Below the pieces are notes generated by a model, which had not been told where the DNA came from, made no database searches, and saw only the letters and a list, made by a program, of their open reading frames with translations. The position numbers were made by a program, and so were the translations under genes. Source: Jacaranda mimosifolia (Eukaryota > Streptophyta > Magnoliopsida > Lamiales > Bignoniaceae). From it: 64,000 bases of DNA. Location of the stretch: the NCBI GenBank assembly GCA_018894105.1, contig CM032126.1, positions 24,340,391 to 24,404,390 on the forward strand, in the 5' to 3' direction. Positions 10,701-24,901 of this stretch are shown here, one piece after another (the stretch's first letter is position 1; each line of letters begins with the position of its first letter).

Positions 10701-13700
10701 ATGTCGGATTTTAGAGAGCAGATGGAAGAAATCAAAGCCCTTTTATCGTCGCAGAAAAAAACCTCGGCTTACCCCAAACTCCTACACTTGCAAGAAATCT
10801 CAGCCGTTGAATCTTCTGCCATAGGGACATTTGCCGATTCATTTCAGACCATCCTTTCCTATGTGGTTGCTGATATCTCTGATAATGATGAAGAAATGCA
10901 TGTCTTTCTTTCTCTTATAGTACATTCTTTTTTATTTTATTTTATTTATTTATTGTTTTTTGTCACGCTTAATTGGATGAAAATTATCTTATTTCTTGAA
11001 AAATATATGGAACTCCATTGTTAATTATTGTGGGTTTCTGGGTTACCAGAGCTGCTCAGGCGTTGAAGTGCTTGGGTTTCATGATTTACCACCCTATCAT
11101 TGTGGCTTCAATTGGAGGTAGTTTTTCTTCATTTTGCTTTGTTGCGTGTGTGTCTCTTTATGTGTGTGTTTAATCATGTTACACTTCAAAAATTTATCGC
11201 ATGGCTTTTCATGTAGGAGTATTTATCACTTTAAAACTCGTGCCTAGATGAGAACATTAACATATTTGTTGAAAAAGATGTGGTGGACATGGAGGATCAA
11301 AAGAAAAATATATATATGCTAATGACTTATTTAATTTGAACGTATTGGTGGTGTACAAAGTTAAGAATCTGAAAGTTGATAATGTAGATTAACTACAAAT
11401 GCGGCGCAAGGATAGAATTTTACTTGCTTCATATCATAGTAAAATTTCTAAATCATAGACAAATCATAGTCGAATGCATTAATACTTAGAACACAAACGC
11501 CATATGGCATGGTTAGCTTGTGATACCAAAAGGAAGAAAAGAGTAGGACCTAGAAAGTATGTTAGCCATGGCGGTATAATGTAACTGAAAGAAAAGAAAT
11601 AGGACTGCTCTTTGTGCAAAGTGTTTGTTAGGGACATAGAAAAATAGAGCTTTCTCAGGTGCCATAGGATTTCTCAACTCCCGATATTGCATATCACAAA
11701 AGAACAATACACAGTTTAATTCTATGTAGGAGAGTTTATGAACAATCAAGAAGATGGACATATATAGGTGTGATTAATTCAAGATGCAATGGGACATAAA
11801 TTGTGGGAAATAAATCAAGAATAAATTATTTAATTAGATTTATTGCAGTAGTATATAACTTTCAAATAAGAATGGTTTAAAAATGAAGAGATCATGAGGA
11901 CTCTGGTCTGAGGTCCGATTCTTGCAATTCTAATCTGACCCCGGGTGAATTATTTGAAGCCTCCCTTTGTTTGTCTTGCTTGTCAAAATATTTTCTTCTA
12001 ATTTAGTATCTATGAACTTATTGTGCCATATTATCTGAATAAAATAAATAAATAAATAACAAGACAAATAATGCATTTGGATATACATGAGGTTTTTCTG
12101 CTAGATGCTTGGTTTGAGGAGGTTCTGGTTGTTACTTTATTCATGTACAGCCATATATATGGGGGACACAGAGATGTACAGTTGTGTGCGTTCTTTAGAA
12201 ACTAATTCCTTCCCTTGAATTAAATTGCTATATCTGGTGCAATATGTGTGTGCATAGTGTGCACATACACACAGATACACTGATACTACTAATAGTACTA
12301 TATTAATGAAAATATTGTATTATCATTTGAATAATTGTGCATGTCCAAGATTTGAATTACAGAACATTGTAAACTAAAGTAAGGCCCATGTATACACTAA
12401 TATAAATAACTTTTACTCAAGATTTTATTATGAGGTTAACATTCTCCTTTTATATGCTATTCAGGTGATGATGCTGATGTAATAATTGAATCACTGGTAA
12501 AGCTTATTGCAACCACTAAAATCAAGGTAAGTTGGTATTTGTTCCACAATAGATTAGGAGTATGCTACTTTGTTTATAGATGATTGACAACCTTCTACTT
12601 TCTTGCTTGCAGTCGGTTTGTAATTTAGGTGTGTGGTGTATATCAATCCAACAATTCAGTTCATCCTTGTTGGATCAGCACTTTCAGTCATTGCTAAGGG
12701 CAGTTACCCATGCCCTTGACAACCCAATTGGTTCTATGTCAATAACATTTGAGGCAATGCAGGTGATTGTGCATGCTCTATTTCACAGTATTATCTATGA
12801 AATTTTGTTGCAATATATGATTTTGCTAAAAGCATGCGTTGGCCTACTTAAACATTAAGAAATCCCATTTAAGTGATTAGTTGAATATCTATGAAAATAT
12901 ATTGCCTTTCAATAGAGGAGAGCTTCTTTTTGAAATTAGATATGTTTTTCTGTTGACAATTGACAGACAGAAAATTTATTGTGAAGCTCGAGATTCTTGC
13001 TTACCTGTGCAACATTTCATTCCAAGACCCAAAGTTTAACTCCATTACTACACAATAAGAACCTATTTATATCCAATACTGCATTAGCATAATAACAGAT
13101 GCAAAGTGCTTGTTATTTGTTATATGCTATGATTTTATATGACTTCACTGTCTAAATAGAAGTTAAATCTCAATGGAGTTACATTCTCATAAGCAAGTAA
13201 AGGTGATGCAAATTTACCTAGTTAACTGTAAATATCACATGAATAATTGAAAAAATGGCGGAGATCCAACAAGTGGCTCTCAAGAATGTAACACTCCTAG
13301 TTCCTGGTATTTTTTGCTCTCAAGAATGTAGCACTCCTAGTTCCGGAATTTTTTGGCTAGTAATTAACTCTAATACTATTTGCGATGCCCCAAAAATGGG
13401 ACGTGACTTAACCATTCCACAACAGTTTGAGACTACGATGTCATGAAGCCACTACCCAATGTGATATAAATTTAATAATATCCAAATAACGGTAATTCGA
13501 CTGGATTTCATGAAATAACAAAAATGAAAATAGAATTTAAAGCATCTAATATTCCAAGAAAGGATAAATAGAGATACTAAATGGTTGATAAACTTCAATA
13601 TTAAAATTGAAAATCTAAAGGCCGACCAATGAATAGGGGTGATCACTATGCGCTTCATTTTTTATTTACTAATTCCAAAATTGCCATGTACAGTTTTGGC

Positions 13701-16700
13701 AAAAAGTAAATTAAAATGCATTTTGTAGATTATGAACGAAGGTACAGTTCTGTGTGGCATAGGGCAGACTTTAAGTCGGGCTACTCTTGAACTTAAGTAA
13801 ATCAATAAGTTTTATAACAAAAGGTATTCTTAAAGTTTTGCACCATATAAAATGATTGACATTTAGTTGGCATTAGTCTGTTTGAACAACCTCAAACCAC
13901 GTAAAATGATTGAAGAGAATATAATTGTGTCCTTTGTTTTGATCAAAAGGTTATGTTTTGAGTGTAGAATTTGATGTTAAAGGGGCACCTGTATGATACT
14001 TTTTCTGTTTTATAGAATGCAAGGTGGCAAGGTCTATCTTTAATGCATCATATATCACTATCCATTGTTGGTTGACTTTCTTCATATTTTTAATCCGTCA
14101 TTTGACACATCCATATACCATTAAACTATATGAATAAAAGGAAATTTGGAAAGTAAACAGAAAAAAGCTTGAGAAGAAAAGGATGTGAGCTTTTTAAAAT
14201 TAAAATCAAACATAGCTGCTTCTTACCTTAGAGTTTGAGATGAATAGAAAGCAAGGAAATTTTGTGAGAGAGATGTTGATTGGCAAATCAGATTTCATTA
14301 CTAAATTAAACTTAAACAATTAGCACAATTAAGATTTAACTATTAAAATTCAACTTAATATTAAATATTAATTAGATTAAATATAATATATATAGGAGGT
14401 GTGGTTGGATTTATTTGAACCCCAAACCACCACCAAATTATATTAGGCTCTGTGGTCTGATTGAATTTCTAAATCATGGTTTATGCAGCAAATCGACAAA
14501 AAAGGTGCAGTGTGTTGTGGTACGTGCAGTTTTTCAAATTTCTTGATTAAATAGGGATAAAGTTGCGATCAAATGTAAAATAAGCTACAAGTCTGAGAGT
14601 TCAATTACTAGTTACAAATGAAAAACATTATCTCAAATTTAAAATATGCCACTGCTAAATCCTTTGTCTCAATTCTCAAATTTGACACTTTCTCTTGTAT
14701 CCCAGCACTACTCAAAATTATTTCATTTGTGAAAACAGTTTTGGTGTGCTTGTGTAGATATCAAGTTACTAACAATGTTCTTCACTAGAAAAGAATCATC
14801 CTTAATCATTGCATGCATAAAAGATCCTCGCTAGATACGAGCAAAACTAAGTAGAAAAATCATAACTTGAGAATTTTTTTTTAATTATTTTTCGGGCAGG
14901 AGGATCGTCCCAATTTGATCTGAGTACCCCCTCACGGCCTTGAACCCACCCCCGATTTAGGGCTAGGATTGGTGCAACCGAGGTTGCTCGATCCCCACGT
15001 TGCCCCTACTAGGGTCACAGTCCTGCGCAATTAGGCTCGGTGAATAACTTGAGAACTTTAGTTTTACTATGATTAAAGTGATGAGGCCCTTCATGACTTG
15101 GCCCTTGGTTATATATATACAAACCTTTTGTTTGACATGTCCAATTTAGTTTTTTGCTCTTGCATTGATTTCCTTTCAAGGTACTTCTACAGTCAAAAAG
15201 ATTTGGCAAGAATGAATAGACTGACTAATTAAATCAATGTGGGGGAAGAGTGAAATCAAAATACTTGTACCCATGCTTGGTATGGCCTGGAGACAAGGAA
15301 TGATGAAATCATGGTTCAACACTAGATCCTATACCTATATTTTCTATGTGGAATTGAAGCACTCCAATGAGAAAAGCAATGTGAAATTTTCCAGAGATGC
15401 TCTTGCATTACGATTCATATCCTAGTACTGATACTCCTCAGAGGTGTTCTATTAGCTTCTAGCTCACATATGATACCTGATAAAAGCAAATTTTGTGTCG
15501 AATCATTTTTGGAGCTTCATTCTAGCAAACCTACTCTAGGTGGATATGTATTGTTTTAGCTTCTACATTTTGGGGATGGAGAATTCCAAATTTTCTATTA
15601 TCCATCATTTGTGGCTAGGTTATCTGATTTCATTGGCTCATACCATCTTTCTGATAGTTAAAGGCCTCTTTCCCTACCTGAATTTGACAGTACTGTGTAA
15701 TAAGATAGTAAATATGATTGAAATTTCTTATCAATATAAATTCCATATATATTCAATTCAAGCATAGCTAGAAAAAAATTCTACAATCCTTCCGATTATG
15801 GCAGATATGTTTAAAGTGCCGCCAAAAGATGAGATGGGGCATCAAGGAGTTGTTGCTGAAGAGTTTTGAGGGTTCAACATGATGTTTGTGGTGGAAAAGA
15901 GGTCAAGGAACAGGGTGGAAAGCCCTAGTAGAGGTGGTAATGAGTTAGTTGTCCCAGGCATGAGAATGTGGTGATTGTGATAGTGGTACTGGAGGCAGAG
16001 ATGAGAAGGGGAGAGAAGTGGAGGTCACTTTGTTATCTTTAGATTTCTTTGAGGGATATGTTGGAACACAAGCATAGTGGTTTGAAGGGATTTGGTGTGA
16101 TTATAATCATTATATGGGCCATTTTAGTTGACAGAAACCACAATATTGATCTGGTCCCTTTTCTTGTTTCGTTCATGGAATGATGCTGTTCTTGACTCTG
16201 CAGGCAACTTGTCCTCTAACTTCTGTATTGCCTGCATAATTAGTAAATTCGTTTTGAGCTAACATAAAGTTTGTTAACCTTAAAATGCAGCAGTAAGGTT
16301 ATTATGTTATAAAATGCAGCAGTAAGGTTATTATGTTAAAACACTCTGGTTTCCTAGTCTCATAAGTTTTCGACCTCACGGGAGGCATATATGATATGCT
16401 TCATCTCATGATAAAACATGCCATAAATTAGCAAGCTGTCTCATGATTGTCATGGGTTTTACTTTTAAAATTTTATGAAGCCAAGTACACTAGGAAAAGA
16501 CATCTTTTTTTCTTCTTTTTTTTTTAAATAAATAAATTTGTTGAATGTTTAGCAATAAACCCATTCGAATCTGATAACTCGCCTTCGCATCCCACACTGC
16601 ACATGAGTATCACCAATATAAAATCAATCTCTAGGCTTTTAGCTTCTGCAAACAATATGTAAAAGTTACAGATGAAATCACCACCTATGCTATATGCTCA

Positions 16701-16730
16701 ATTTTTTTTAAATAACCTGCCTATGCTATG

Positions 16731-16768
<38 letters not shown>

Positions 16769-19700
16769 TTACTGTAAAACTAGTTCTTCTAATTGCAGCG
16801 CTATGCTGACTTGGATCTTCACATTAATCTCTTCATTACACATGCTTTCAAGGCCATGTTTCCCCTAGTGATGTTTTCTGTTTCTGGTATGACAGGCTGT
16901 CGTGAAGTTGGCTGGTTCATTAACTGAACAGATGAGAAACATGTCAAGTTTGTGGACTCCTCCAATTTACAGAAGGCTTGTCAGTGTCGATAAAAGGGAC
17001 AGAGATATGTCAGAGAGATGTTTGCGGAAGATTATGCCCCTTATATGTCCTCCACCAGTTACTCTCTCCAAGGTGCCATATGTTATGATTTGCTTTATTT
17101 CATCCATTGGTTGAATTCTTTTTTCTTTTTCCGTTTCTTCAAAGTCTTCTAAAATAAATGAGAAAAGTCCCACTTTTGATTTTAATTGATGGTAGAATAT
17201 TCTTTTTGCACAAAATGGTAGTAAGAAATACATAGACTGTCTCACCATGTTCCCTCTGTATCTGATGTTTTTCTTAATTGAAATTAAAAGTAATAGTAAA
17301 CACTAATTTTCCAGCTCTGTCTTGCCTTTTAAGTTGATCTTTTCCTCTTTCTACAAGTTCTTTGTTTGAAAATGTCTTGTATTTTGTTTTCTTGTTTTAT
17401 GCTTGTGTTTTCTATTTTATTTTTATTTCTTGAGAGGGTGGCAGGCAGAGTTTATCCTGGAGTTGCATATGATTTTTCATGAACCAAAATATACAACATT
17501 TTGATACTTCTTAAGCAGGCACTTGCTGTAGATATGAAGAAAAAATTGCTCTTGGCTATGAAGGAGCTCTGGGACCAAGGGATGAAGATTCAGAGTCTGC
17601 AAGCATGGGGGTGGTTTATTCGTCTTCTTGGAGCATATGCAATAAAGAATAAGCATTTGGTTAATGAGATGCTGAAAATTATGGAGCAGAGATTCTCTGA
17701 ATTTGACTCACAAGTTCAGATTGCATCACTGGTATTCTGTTCAATCATAAAAGCTACTAAAATGTGTGGGCTTAAGGTTGTTTTTTTAATTAAATAAATG
17801 AGAGAATTACCTTATCTGGATTTTATTCTTTAGCATTCTTTTAGATGATGTCTTTTGCCATTTAATTTCAAGGTGAACTGATAGAGATTTCCTGAACTTT
17901 CTCAAGGGAGCCAGTATGGAGTTATTTAAATGACTTAATGCATACATTATACACCTATTTGATATGTTGAACTGCTTGTGTATGGAATAGCTCAAATATG
18001 TCCTGACATTAACACGGTATGATTAAAATGATGTGTCCTTATTAACCTTTCTAGTCTTCTAGGCCATGTTTTCACGTAACTTTATAATTTCCCAGATAAT
18101 ATTTTTAACCCGATTTGGTCTTTTAGTTCTTATATTTAAGGTAAGTACAGTGTCAGAGGTAACTAAGGTTGTTAAATAATTCATCTCTCTTTTAGTTCTT
18201 ATATTTAAGGTAAGTAGTACCTAAAACAGTAGTTGTTTTCTATTTTTTAACAAATTATCTTCTTTCATCATTAGAGTTTATATTTTCCAACTGAAAAAGG
18301 ATGATTAGCTGCGGCACTTGCAGTTGAATTAATTTGGGTTGAATGATCACAGGAAATGATTGCTTTTCCTATTCTTTGCAGGTTGCCTGGGAAGGTCTTA
18401 TCGATGCTTTAATTGAACCTGGAGTTCAAGCTAGCCTCATCAAGTTTGCTACGTGGCATGATGTTCAAGTGTTGATGACATCTGAAGCTAACAAAACTCC
18501 GAACGAAGCAGGCAGGCACTCAAAAAGAATTAAGCTTATAATGGCACCCCTTATAGGAATAATGTCACGTAAATGTGATATTTCCGTCCATGCTTCCTGC
18601 TTGAGCACATGGTCTTATTTACTACATAGACTAAATGCTTCTGTTAGCAGTCAGTCAGTGATCAAAACTGTTTGGGAGCCCATCATCGGAGTGGTCTTCC
18701 AAGTTGGACCAAATAATAAGAACATCTGCTTATGGAATTTCTGTCTGGATCTCCTTGATACTCTGATATTGGGAAGAAATAAGGGAACAATTGGTGACCT
18801 GTATAACCAGGAAACACATCAGTTATCACTTAAAAATGCCATAGGCGGTCATCTAGCATTTGGGAAGTTCCCATTGAGACATTATCCAATAAACTGTTCT
18901 CCTTGGGACCTATGTCAGCTGGACTTCTTCATAAACATGATATCCATCGTTGTAAATCGAGAGCCAAATGGCACTGTTACACCTGAATTTAGAAGACTGG
19001 AAACTGATGCTGCCCTAATGTTATTTGGATCTCTTCTGGAAACAGTTCAAAGAGCTCTCCGATCTGTTTCCATTACTTATGATGAGGTTATGCAGTGTTT
19101 GAATACTATATTCCTATTCCTGGGGAAGATGTGTGATGTTGTGACTTCAGAAGATGATAGCAACTATTACTGTCGTCACATGTGCCTTAAATTTCTAAAG
19201 GAGGTGATTGAGAGATTAGAACCCTCCATTCTGGAATCTCCTCTCTACAAATTGAGCTTAGAGATTAAGAGCTTAAAGAAATCAGAACATGCTACTGAGA
19301 TTAGATGTGTTACAGCGCCAGGTATCTGCTTTATGGATTTTGAGGACAGGCTTCTGCCAGTAGTGTATTTGAGTACTCTCTATTTCTCTGTAGTTGTAAA
19401 TTCATCTTTGGAGGCACCTGAATTTGAATCCTTGTTGCAACAGATGCAAGGATATTTGAAGTTTTTGTTATCCTCAAATAATCAGGATGTTCTTCATGCA
19501 TTTATTTGTTTACTGTATAAAAAAGCCGTGTTTAATGGCTTACAGATTTGGGTAGTTCTGGTTAAGTGTCTTAAAGAATGCATTGATGGTGAAAAGGATC
19601 AATTAATACTGAAAATGGAGACAGACAGTGTTAGTTATTCTGTTATATTGCATCTCCTATTGTACCCCTTTGCTTCATGGTCATTGTCTGAGATCAAACT

Positions 19701-22268
19701 TGAGATTCAGACTGTTACTGAAGTATGGAAATTGCTCTATGTGTATGTTGACCAAGCGGCACATTCTGTTCATTGCCCTGCCAAGAGTTTCTCTGAGGAT
19801 CTTTGTGCAATGCTGAATGGATGCATTGATCAAATTACACTAGCAGTTGACGCTGGAACTGAGCTTCAGCCGAAAGAAAAGAAATGCAGTGGTGGATTTG
19901 TTCTACTGTGTGGAAATGTTATCATATGTGTCCTGAAGCAATTGACGTGGAGCATAAGCTCTAAAGGAAGGCATTTTATAGATTTTGATGGCAGAAAATC
20001 CAACATCATGAACAGCATGGTGTTAGCAGCTCGGTATGCATGAATGTTGTTACAATTTTTTTTTTTTGTGAAATTGCTTTTATAAGTTGCCTGATCACAT
20101 GCCCCACAAGAACAATGAACTTGCTGTGGCAGTTGTTTTCACTGTTTGCATGGAAAAGCTCCTAGCATCCATTATCTGATGGAACTTCAGCAACAGCATA
20201 AAGCATTTTGAGAACAAGCTGCATTCATTTGATTGAAAATGTGAAAACAAAATTAGCATTTTTACTTTTGTATCTTACTAGCCCACCATACTGGGTGATA
20301 ATTTACAGTCAATTAGAAATAACAGTGGACATAAAATTTTGGAAGAAGTATTTGGATTCTGAAAGTAAACACACTGTTTGCATAGTTGATTTTGTGAAGC
20401 TAATTGCTTGTGAAAATTCTTGTTTCATTAGTGCAGCCTTTCACACAAGAAATAAATGTTTCTTCTCCTCTTCCTACCTGTGGCTTCTGTCTGTATCTTT
20501 TTGTTGAGAAACAAAGTTGACTTGGTTAGGATTAATAAAATACTTTTAGGATTGAATACAATAACATGATTAGTTGAATATGTAGAGTAATTTCCTCTAT
20601 GATATCAGATCATCACATGTTTATGAATTTCAACATTATAAATATGGGCGCTCATAGTAATGTCTCAACAATAGATATGTTAGAATTACAGCCCTTTTGG
20701 TATTTGTCTGTGGATGGAGGCCAAGTGGCTGGACAATGTTATAATCCTCTTTTCTTTTCTCTCTTCTCACATTCTTCATTACAAATTACTTTTGACATTT
20801 TTTTGAACAAACAAGTCACATTACTTAATTGGAATTATCAAAATGTGCATGCTTACGTGTATTAAAAATGTGTTTTTCAATATATTGGACTTGTGCATCT
20901 TTTATCTGGCCATGAGAAAAATGAACATGGCTGGATATATTCTTCTTCCTAATGTACCTTGCCTCTTAGAATATTGAAGTTTGGGAGAAAAGATGAGAGC
21001 ATTTGTCAGATTTCCTTTTTGGAAATCTAAAATATTCAGGCAGAATTCCTTATAGCACGAGGCTCTTGCAGGTTTATGAAGCTATTCTGGGCGGATAAAG
21101 AAAGAACTGAACCATCCCATGTCTCTGTGGCATCAAGGTAGTCTTCTGTACTAAACTTATTACCTATCCCTTTTAAGAAGTGTAGCATCAAATTTGTAAC
21201 TCCTATTTTCAGATTTTTGTCGGAATTAGTCAAGTTTGCTGGACGCCTTCACCAGAAGGAAGATGCTCTTATTTTAGTTGCGGTAAGCTTTCGTTCTTTT
21301 TATTTTGCTGCTTTGCAATTCAGAGAGTTAGTCTTGAGAAAGCTATTACATAAAATTAATGAAAACTAATACTTTATACTCCCTATATCATCCATTAATT
21401 TTTGAGAATACCACCTTCCATTTTTTGCTTGGAGCTAGTTGGTAAGCTTGTTTAATTCATTTCCTGCTTTACATCCCATATATGTTTTTATTGATGTAGT
21501 CATGCATAGTTTAAGTTGCTAATGATGATTTTGCTGCTACTGGAATTATTAGCACTCTTCATGCAGATAATTGAAACTTTACTGTTTCCTCCTCAGACTA
21601 CATCAAGTCCGTTGCTTGAGTGGCTATCAGAAATGCATCTCCTCGACGAGAACACAAGTGATCAACTTCAACTTTTATGGAGTGAAATGCTTAAAGTTTT
21701 GCAGCAAAGTCAGCCATCAATGAAGTTTGACTCTTCATTTCTCAAGTTCCAAGAGTCCCTCCTTGAAAGAGCTCTTGATCACCCAAATCCAGCCATCTCT
21801 GAGGCTACTATTAATTTTTGGAATTCAACTTATGGTGCACAGAACAAGTTAGAGTTTCCTAAAAACCTAGTTCCTGTATTGGACAAACTATCCAGAAATG
21901 GAAAAATAAATATCTGCAGCAGAAATCACTATATGGAAGAGAGCATCAGCAGCCTGCAGAGATATAAGGTGACTAGTACACTAAAGAAATGCTCGAAAAG
22001 AGTTGAAATTGTGGGCAATCCTATAAATGGATTGCAGGACTTTGATAACATTTATTTGGGTGCAAAAAGAAAAAGACCTGAGCTGACAGAACACCAGAAA
22101 GAAGTGAGACAAGCACAGCAAGGACGAGCAAGGGATTGTGATGGACATGGCCCTGGAATCCGGACCTACACTACTGTTGATTTCTCTCAAGGAAATGAAG
22201 AATCACAAGACAGCCCAGACATTAGGGATGCTGATTCCATCCTGGAGATGTTGAGAAAAGTTTGTTGA
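10701..22268 (+). CDS. RIF1: RIF1-like protein (telomere-associated protein RIF1, N-terminal HEAT/ARM-type domain), ten exons
   Basis: Inferred exons are 10701-10897, 11050-11117, 12465-12526, 12613-12762, 16896-17072, 17519-17731, 18382-20033, 21072-21137, 21213-21282 and 21567-22268. They join in frame to 1,118 codons, stop TGA. Every intron is GT-AG except intron 1 (GC-AG). The translation matches the conserved N-terminal pattern of plant RIF1-like proteins, with blocks AAQALKCLGFMIYHP, KSVCNLGVWCISIQQF, ALDNPIGS and VAWEGLIDALIEP. These form the helical-repeat RIF1 N-terminal domain, roughly residues 50-400. Exon 7 alone gives 551 residues. The C-terminal exon carries a basic, possibly nuclear-localising KRKRPE patch near residue 1,052. 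In yeast and animals RIF1 recruits protein phosphatase 1, delays origin firing and shapes telomere and break repair; plant roles are inferred. I could not assign a PP1-docking motif. The start is the first ATG of the open frame, 67 bp after the E2F site. Confidence 0.88.
10898..11049 (+). other. Intron 1 of the RIF1-like gene with GC-AG splice ends
   Basis: To keep the conserved EEIAAQALK reading across the junction, exon 1 must end after GAAGAAAT at 10,897. The intron then starts GCATGT and ends TTACCAG. Using the nearby GT at 10,901 would put exon 2 out of frame. GC-AG introns are a known minority class in plants. The donor is weak apart from the GC. Confidence 0.6.
14874..15043 (-). mobile_element. 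SINE (170 bp) in RIF1-like intron 4, with 12-bp TSD
   Basis: The 12-bp direct repeat ATAACTTGAGAA flanks the insert (14,862-14,873 and 15,044-15,055). On the minus strand it ends in an A-rich tail, seen as a T-run at 14,874-14,882 on the plus strand. The body is far more GC-rich than the intron. A GGTTCAAGGCC box-B-like word on the minus strand suggests a tRNA-derived pol III promoter. There is no coding capacity. Confidence 0.82.
16731..16769. repeat. CT microsatellite followed by AT microsatellite, intron 4
   Basis: About eleven CT units run directly into an AT run, 130 bp before exon 5 of the RIF1-like gene. Confidence 0.9.
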
Positions 22269-24520
22269 GTATTTGTATTTGAGGGCTGTATTAGGTTCCA
22301 GTTTCTGAGGTTCAGTCTAGTGCACTGGCAGGTTTAAGAATCACCTAGCAATGGTCAAGTAAAATCTGACCAGTACGGCTGAAAGCAGCATGTCCCTTGT
22401 AGACTGACAAATGATTCTCTCAATGGCTCTTGTTAATCTAACTGATCCATCAACCACTATTCAACTTGCTGAGTTTTGTAGGTAAATTAGACTGACCATG
22501 AAACGGTGGTTGTGACATTGGATGGGTAACAAGTGCGATTGAAGCATGCATGTGAAAGTGTTTTAACTGTTTGGAGCTCTCTGTAGAGAGATCACAGTCT
22601 TCATAGTAATTATGTAAAACAAATGTGTAATTTTTTGTTGTACAGGATATTTCAATTATAATGCGTGCACATATTTCATAATCACAAGAAAACTTCATTT
22701 TGTCCAGGTGTAATGCTCTATTTCTACTGGCACATTTCTTCCTGATGCGTTCTGAACCACCATGCATAGTTATTATCTTGCCAGTTTTCAGATTCTTTTG
22801 TGACACTTAATAATGCCAGGTGAACTTCATACAATTTGTTGTTTTGTGTTTTTACTTTGATATTTTTTATATATTTTTTCTGTGCCTTTCTTCCGTACTC
22901 CCCTCTATACCCTGAGATCCAGTTGAATACCTCTATGGACCAATACACATGTAATCACTTCTCTCGTGGTTTTCGACATAAAGTTGATGTTTAACTCTAA
23001 TTCAAATTTAGGGCTTTTGGTGAAACTAGATGGCTGATTGTACTCCTGATTATATCAACTCAGAGGTACAGGAATTAGTTGCGAAGACTGCTCTGTGCAC
23101 ACGCTCAAATATCTTATTTTCTCTAAGCCACTGATTTGTTGTTAGTTGTGCAGATTTTGTACCTAATTTTTACAATTTTGCCGAAGTTGAAATCTGCTGA
23201 AATTGATTGGCACAAGACTAGGGTGAGAGCTCTTCCTCATCAACCTTGCTTTGTATTCTCTCTTCATTTTGTTAGCTGTATTGTCCTCTTCAGTAGCACA
23301 TTTCTTTGCAGCTTTTAGACATTGGCCCTGATGTTACTGTTTTATCATTTTTTATCGCCCGTGTGTCATTAGGAAATTCATAATGGTGCTAGGACTCCAC
23401 ATGAACACAGTGATAATGAATACAAAGCCCAGCTAGCTAGCTTGAGGTTAATTTCCACCAACATCTATAAATTGCAGAACGAGTTATTTCTGAGTAGTTT
23501 TGGGTTTGTTGGTATGCTTGGAGCGGACATGTCTGCACTCTTGCACTCCTCTAGACGCTGACTAATTAGCACTAGTTTTCACTGTGGTATGTGACCTGAG
23601 CTGACCTGCTATATCCTGCTCTTTTGCTTTGCACAAATGGCCAAATGAAGAACTAAAGCAACTAGTTTTGTCAGCTATCACACCTCATATTTGAATAGCT
23701 AACTTTGCCCATGGGCTTCTAGAGTATCTCTATTTAGTCTTGTTTCTGTGAAGGTGGAATCATCTTAGTTTTTGAGTCACAGAATCTAAAAGAAATGCCA
23801 GAACTTAATTGAATTATTGATTGGCCACAAGGTTCTACGCTTAAAAAATGACTTGATCTAGTGCTAATATTTCACGGGAGATTCTACAGAATATTTGTTG
23901 AAGTTTGTTTGCAAAGTTGGCAATCAGGTCTATAGCAGGTCATTGCCCTTGTTTGTACGAGCATTGAACCATATGATGATAATTATCATAAGAAGCTTTT
24001 GTTGTGTGTGTGTGTGTGTGTGTTTTCCATTGATTTTGTTCTGCCATATGTGCCGTATCATAAGGTATTTGGCTAAATTTATTTAAAATGTGTTATAATC
24101 TCCTGTATCACTTAAAACATTTTTGAACTTATCAAATGTTAGATTTTATTATAGAAATAATCTCTTGCAACATTTGAATAAAATAAATTGATGGAGCTTA
24201 TAAAATTTTAGAAATAATAACTTTGTAATTACTATGGCAAAAATTAAAGAAAATTATTAAAATTTTAAAATTAAGTTAAGATTTTTTTTAAGAAGCTTAT
24301 AAGATCCTTAAATTTATTTTAAGAGCGTATGATCTCATCTCTTAAAATTTTTATCAAATATTTTGTAATATCTTATGAACTTTCAAATTTTTTATATTAT
24401 GTTTCAAGAAGTTCATACCGAATGTGAATGACTTTTCCTGGATTGACTATTCTTTTTGTATTGAGTAACAGTGGGATATATTTTTTTCCTCAAAGTTTGA
24501 TGGTTTTGCATATAGAGTTT
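22269..24520 (+). other. RIF1-like 3' UTR and downstream intergenic DNA
   Basis: The first several hundred bases after the stop codon are T-rich, have no long frames and probably hold the 3' UTR. I could not fix a polyadenylation site. The rest has only short shadow frames and a GT microsatellite at about 24,003-24,022. From 24,100 to 24,420 it is very AT-rich, with repeated TTATAAGATC- and AAATTTTAA-like words. Confidence 0.4.
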
Positions 24521-24901
24521 GGTAAGACCGTAAGCATTAAACCATACTTAAGCATAAATATTGGCAAAATTAATCAAACCCAAAATCTAGACCTTCATAT
24601 TTTTCATATATATAGAGATAAAGCAAGTGAGCATACTTTTCTCCATTGAACATCGAGACACCAACAACACTTGAATTACTTAAATAAATGAAATAGTGAT
24701 CACTCTCTCTCTCTCTAATATACAATTTTGATGGATATAGTGTACAATTGATATATGATGGTGAGAGGACCATAATTCTTATTCATAAAGTATGAGAGGG
24801 CACCTCAATCAAATACATTTCTTTAATGAACAAGTATCACTTTATGTATATTTATAGTCACAACTTTACATTATTAAAAGGCATGTAATTACAAGTTATA
24901 T

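Noticed and set aside
11880..12060. Possible SINE in RIF1-like intron 2 (GGTCCGATTCTTGC, A-rich end)
   Set aside because: No flanking direct repeat was found and the box-B match is weak.
22450..22948. Two overlapping minus-strand open frames after the RIF1-like stop
   Set aside because: They lie antisense in the likely 3' UTR, have no recognisable motifs and unusual composition; treated as shadows.
24110..24420. Possible MITE with ATAAGATC/AAATTTTAA inverted words
   Set aside because: AT-rich sequence makes chance inverted words likely; no TSD was found.
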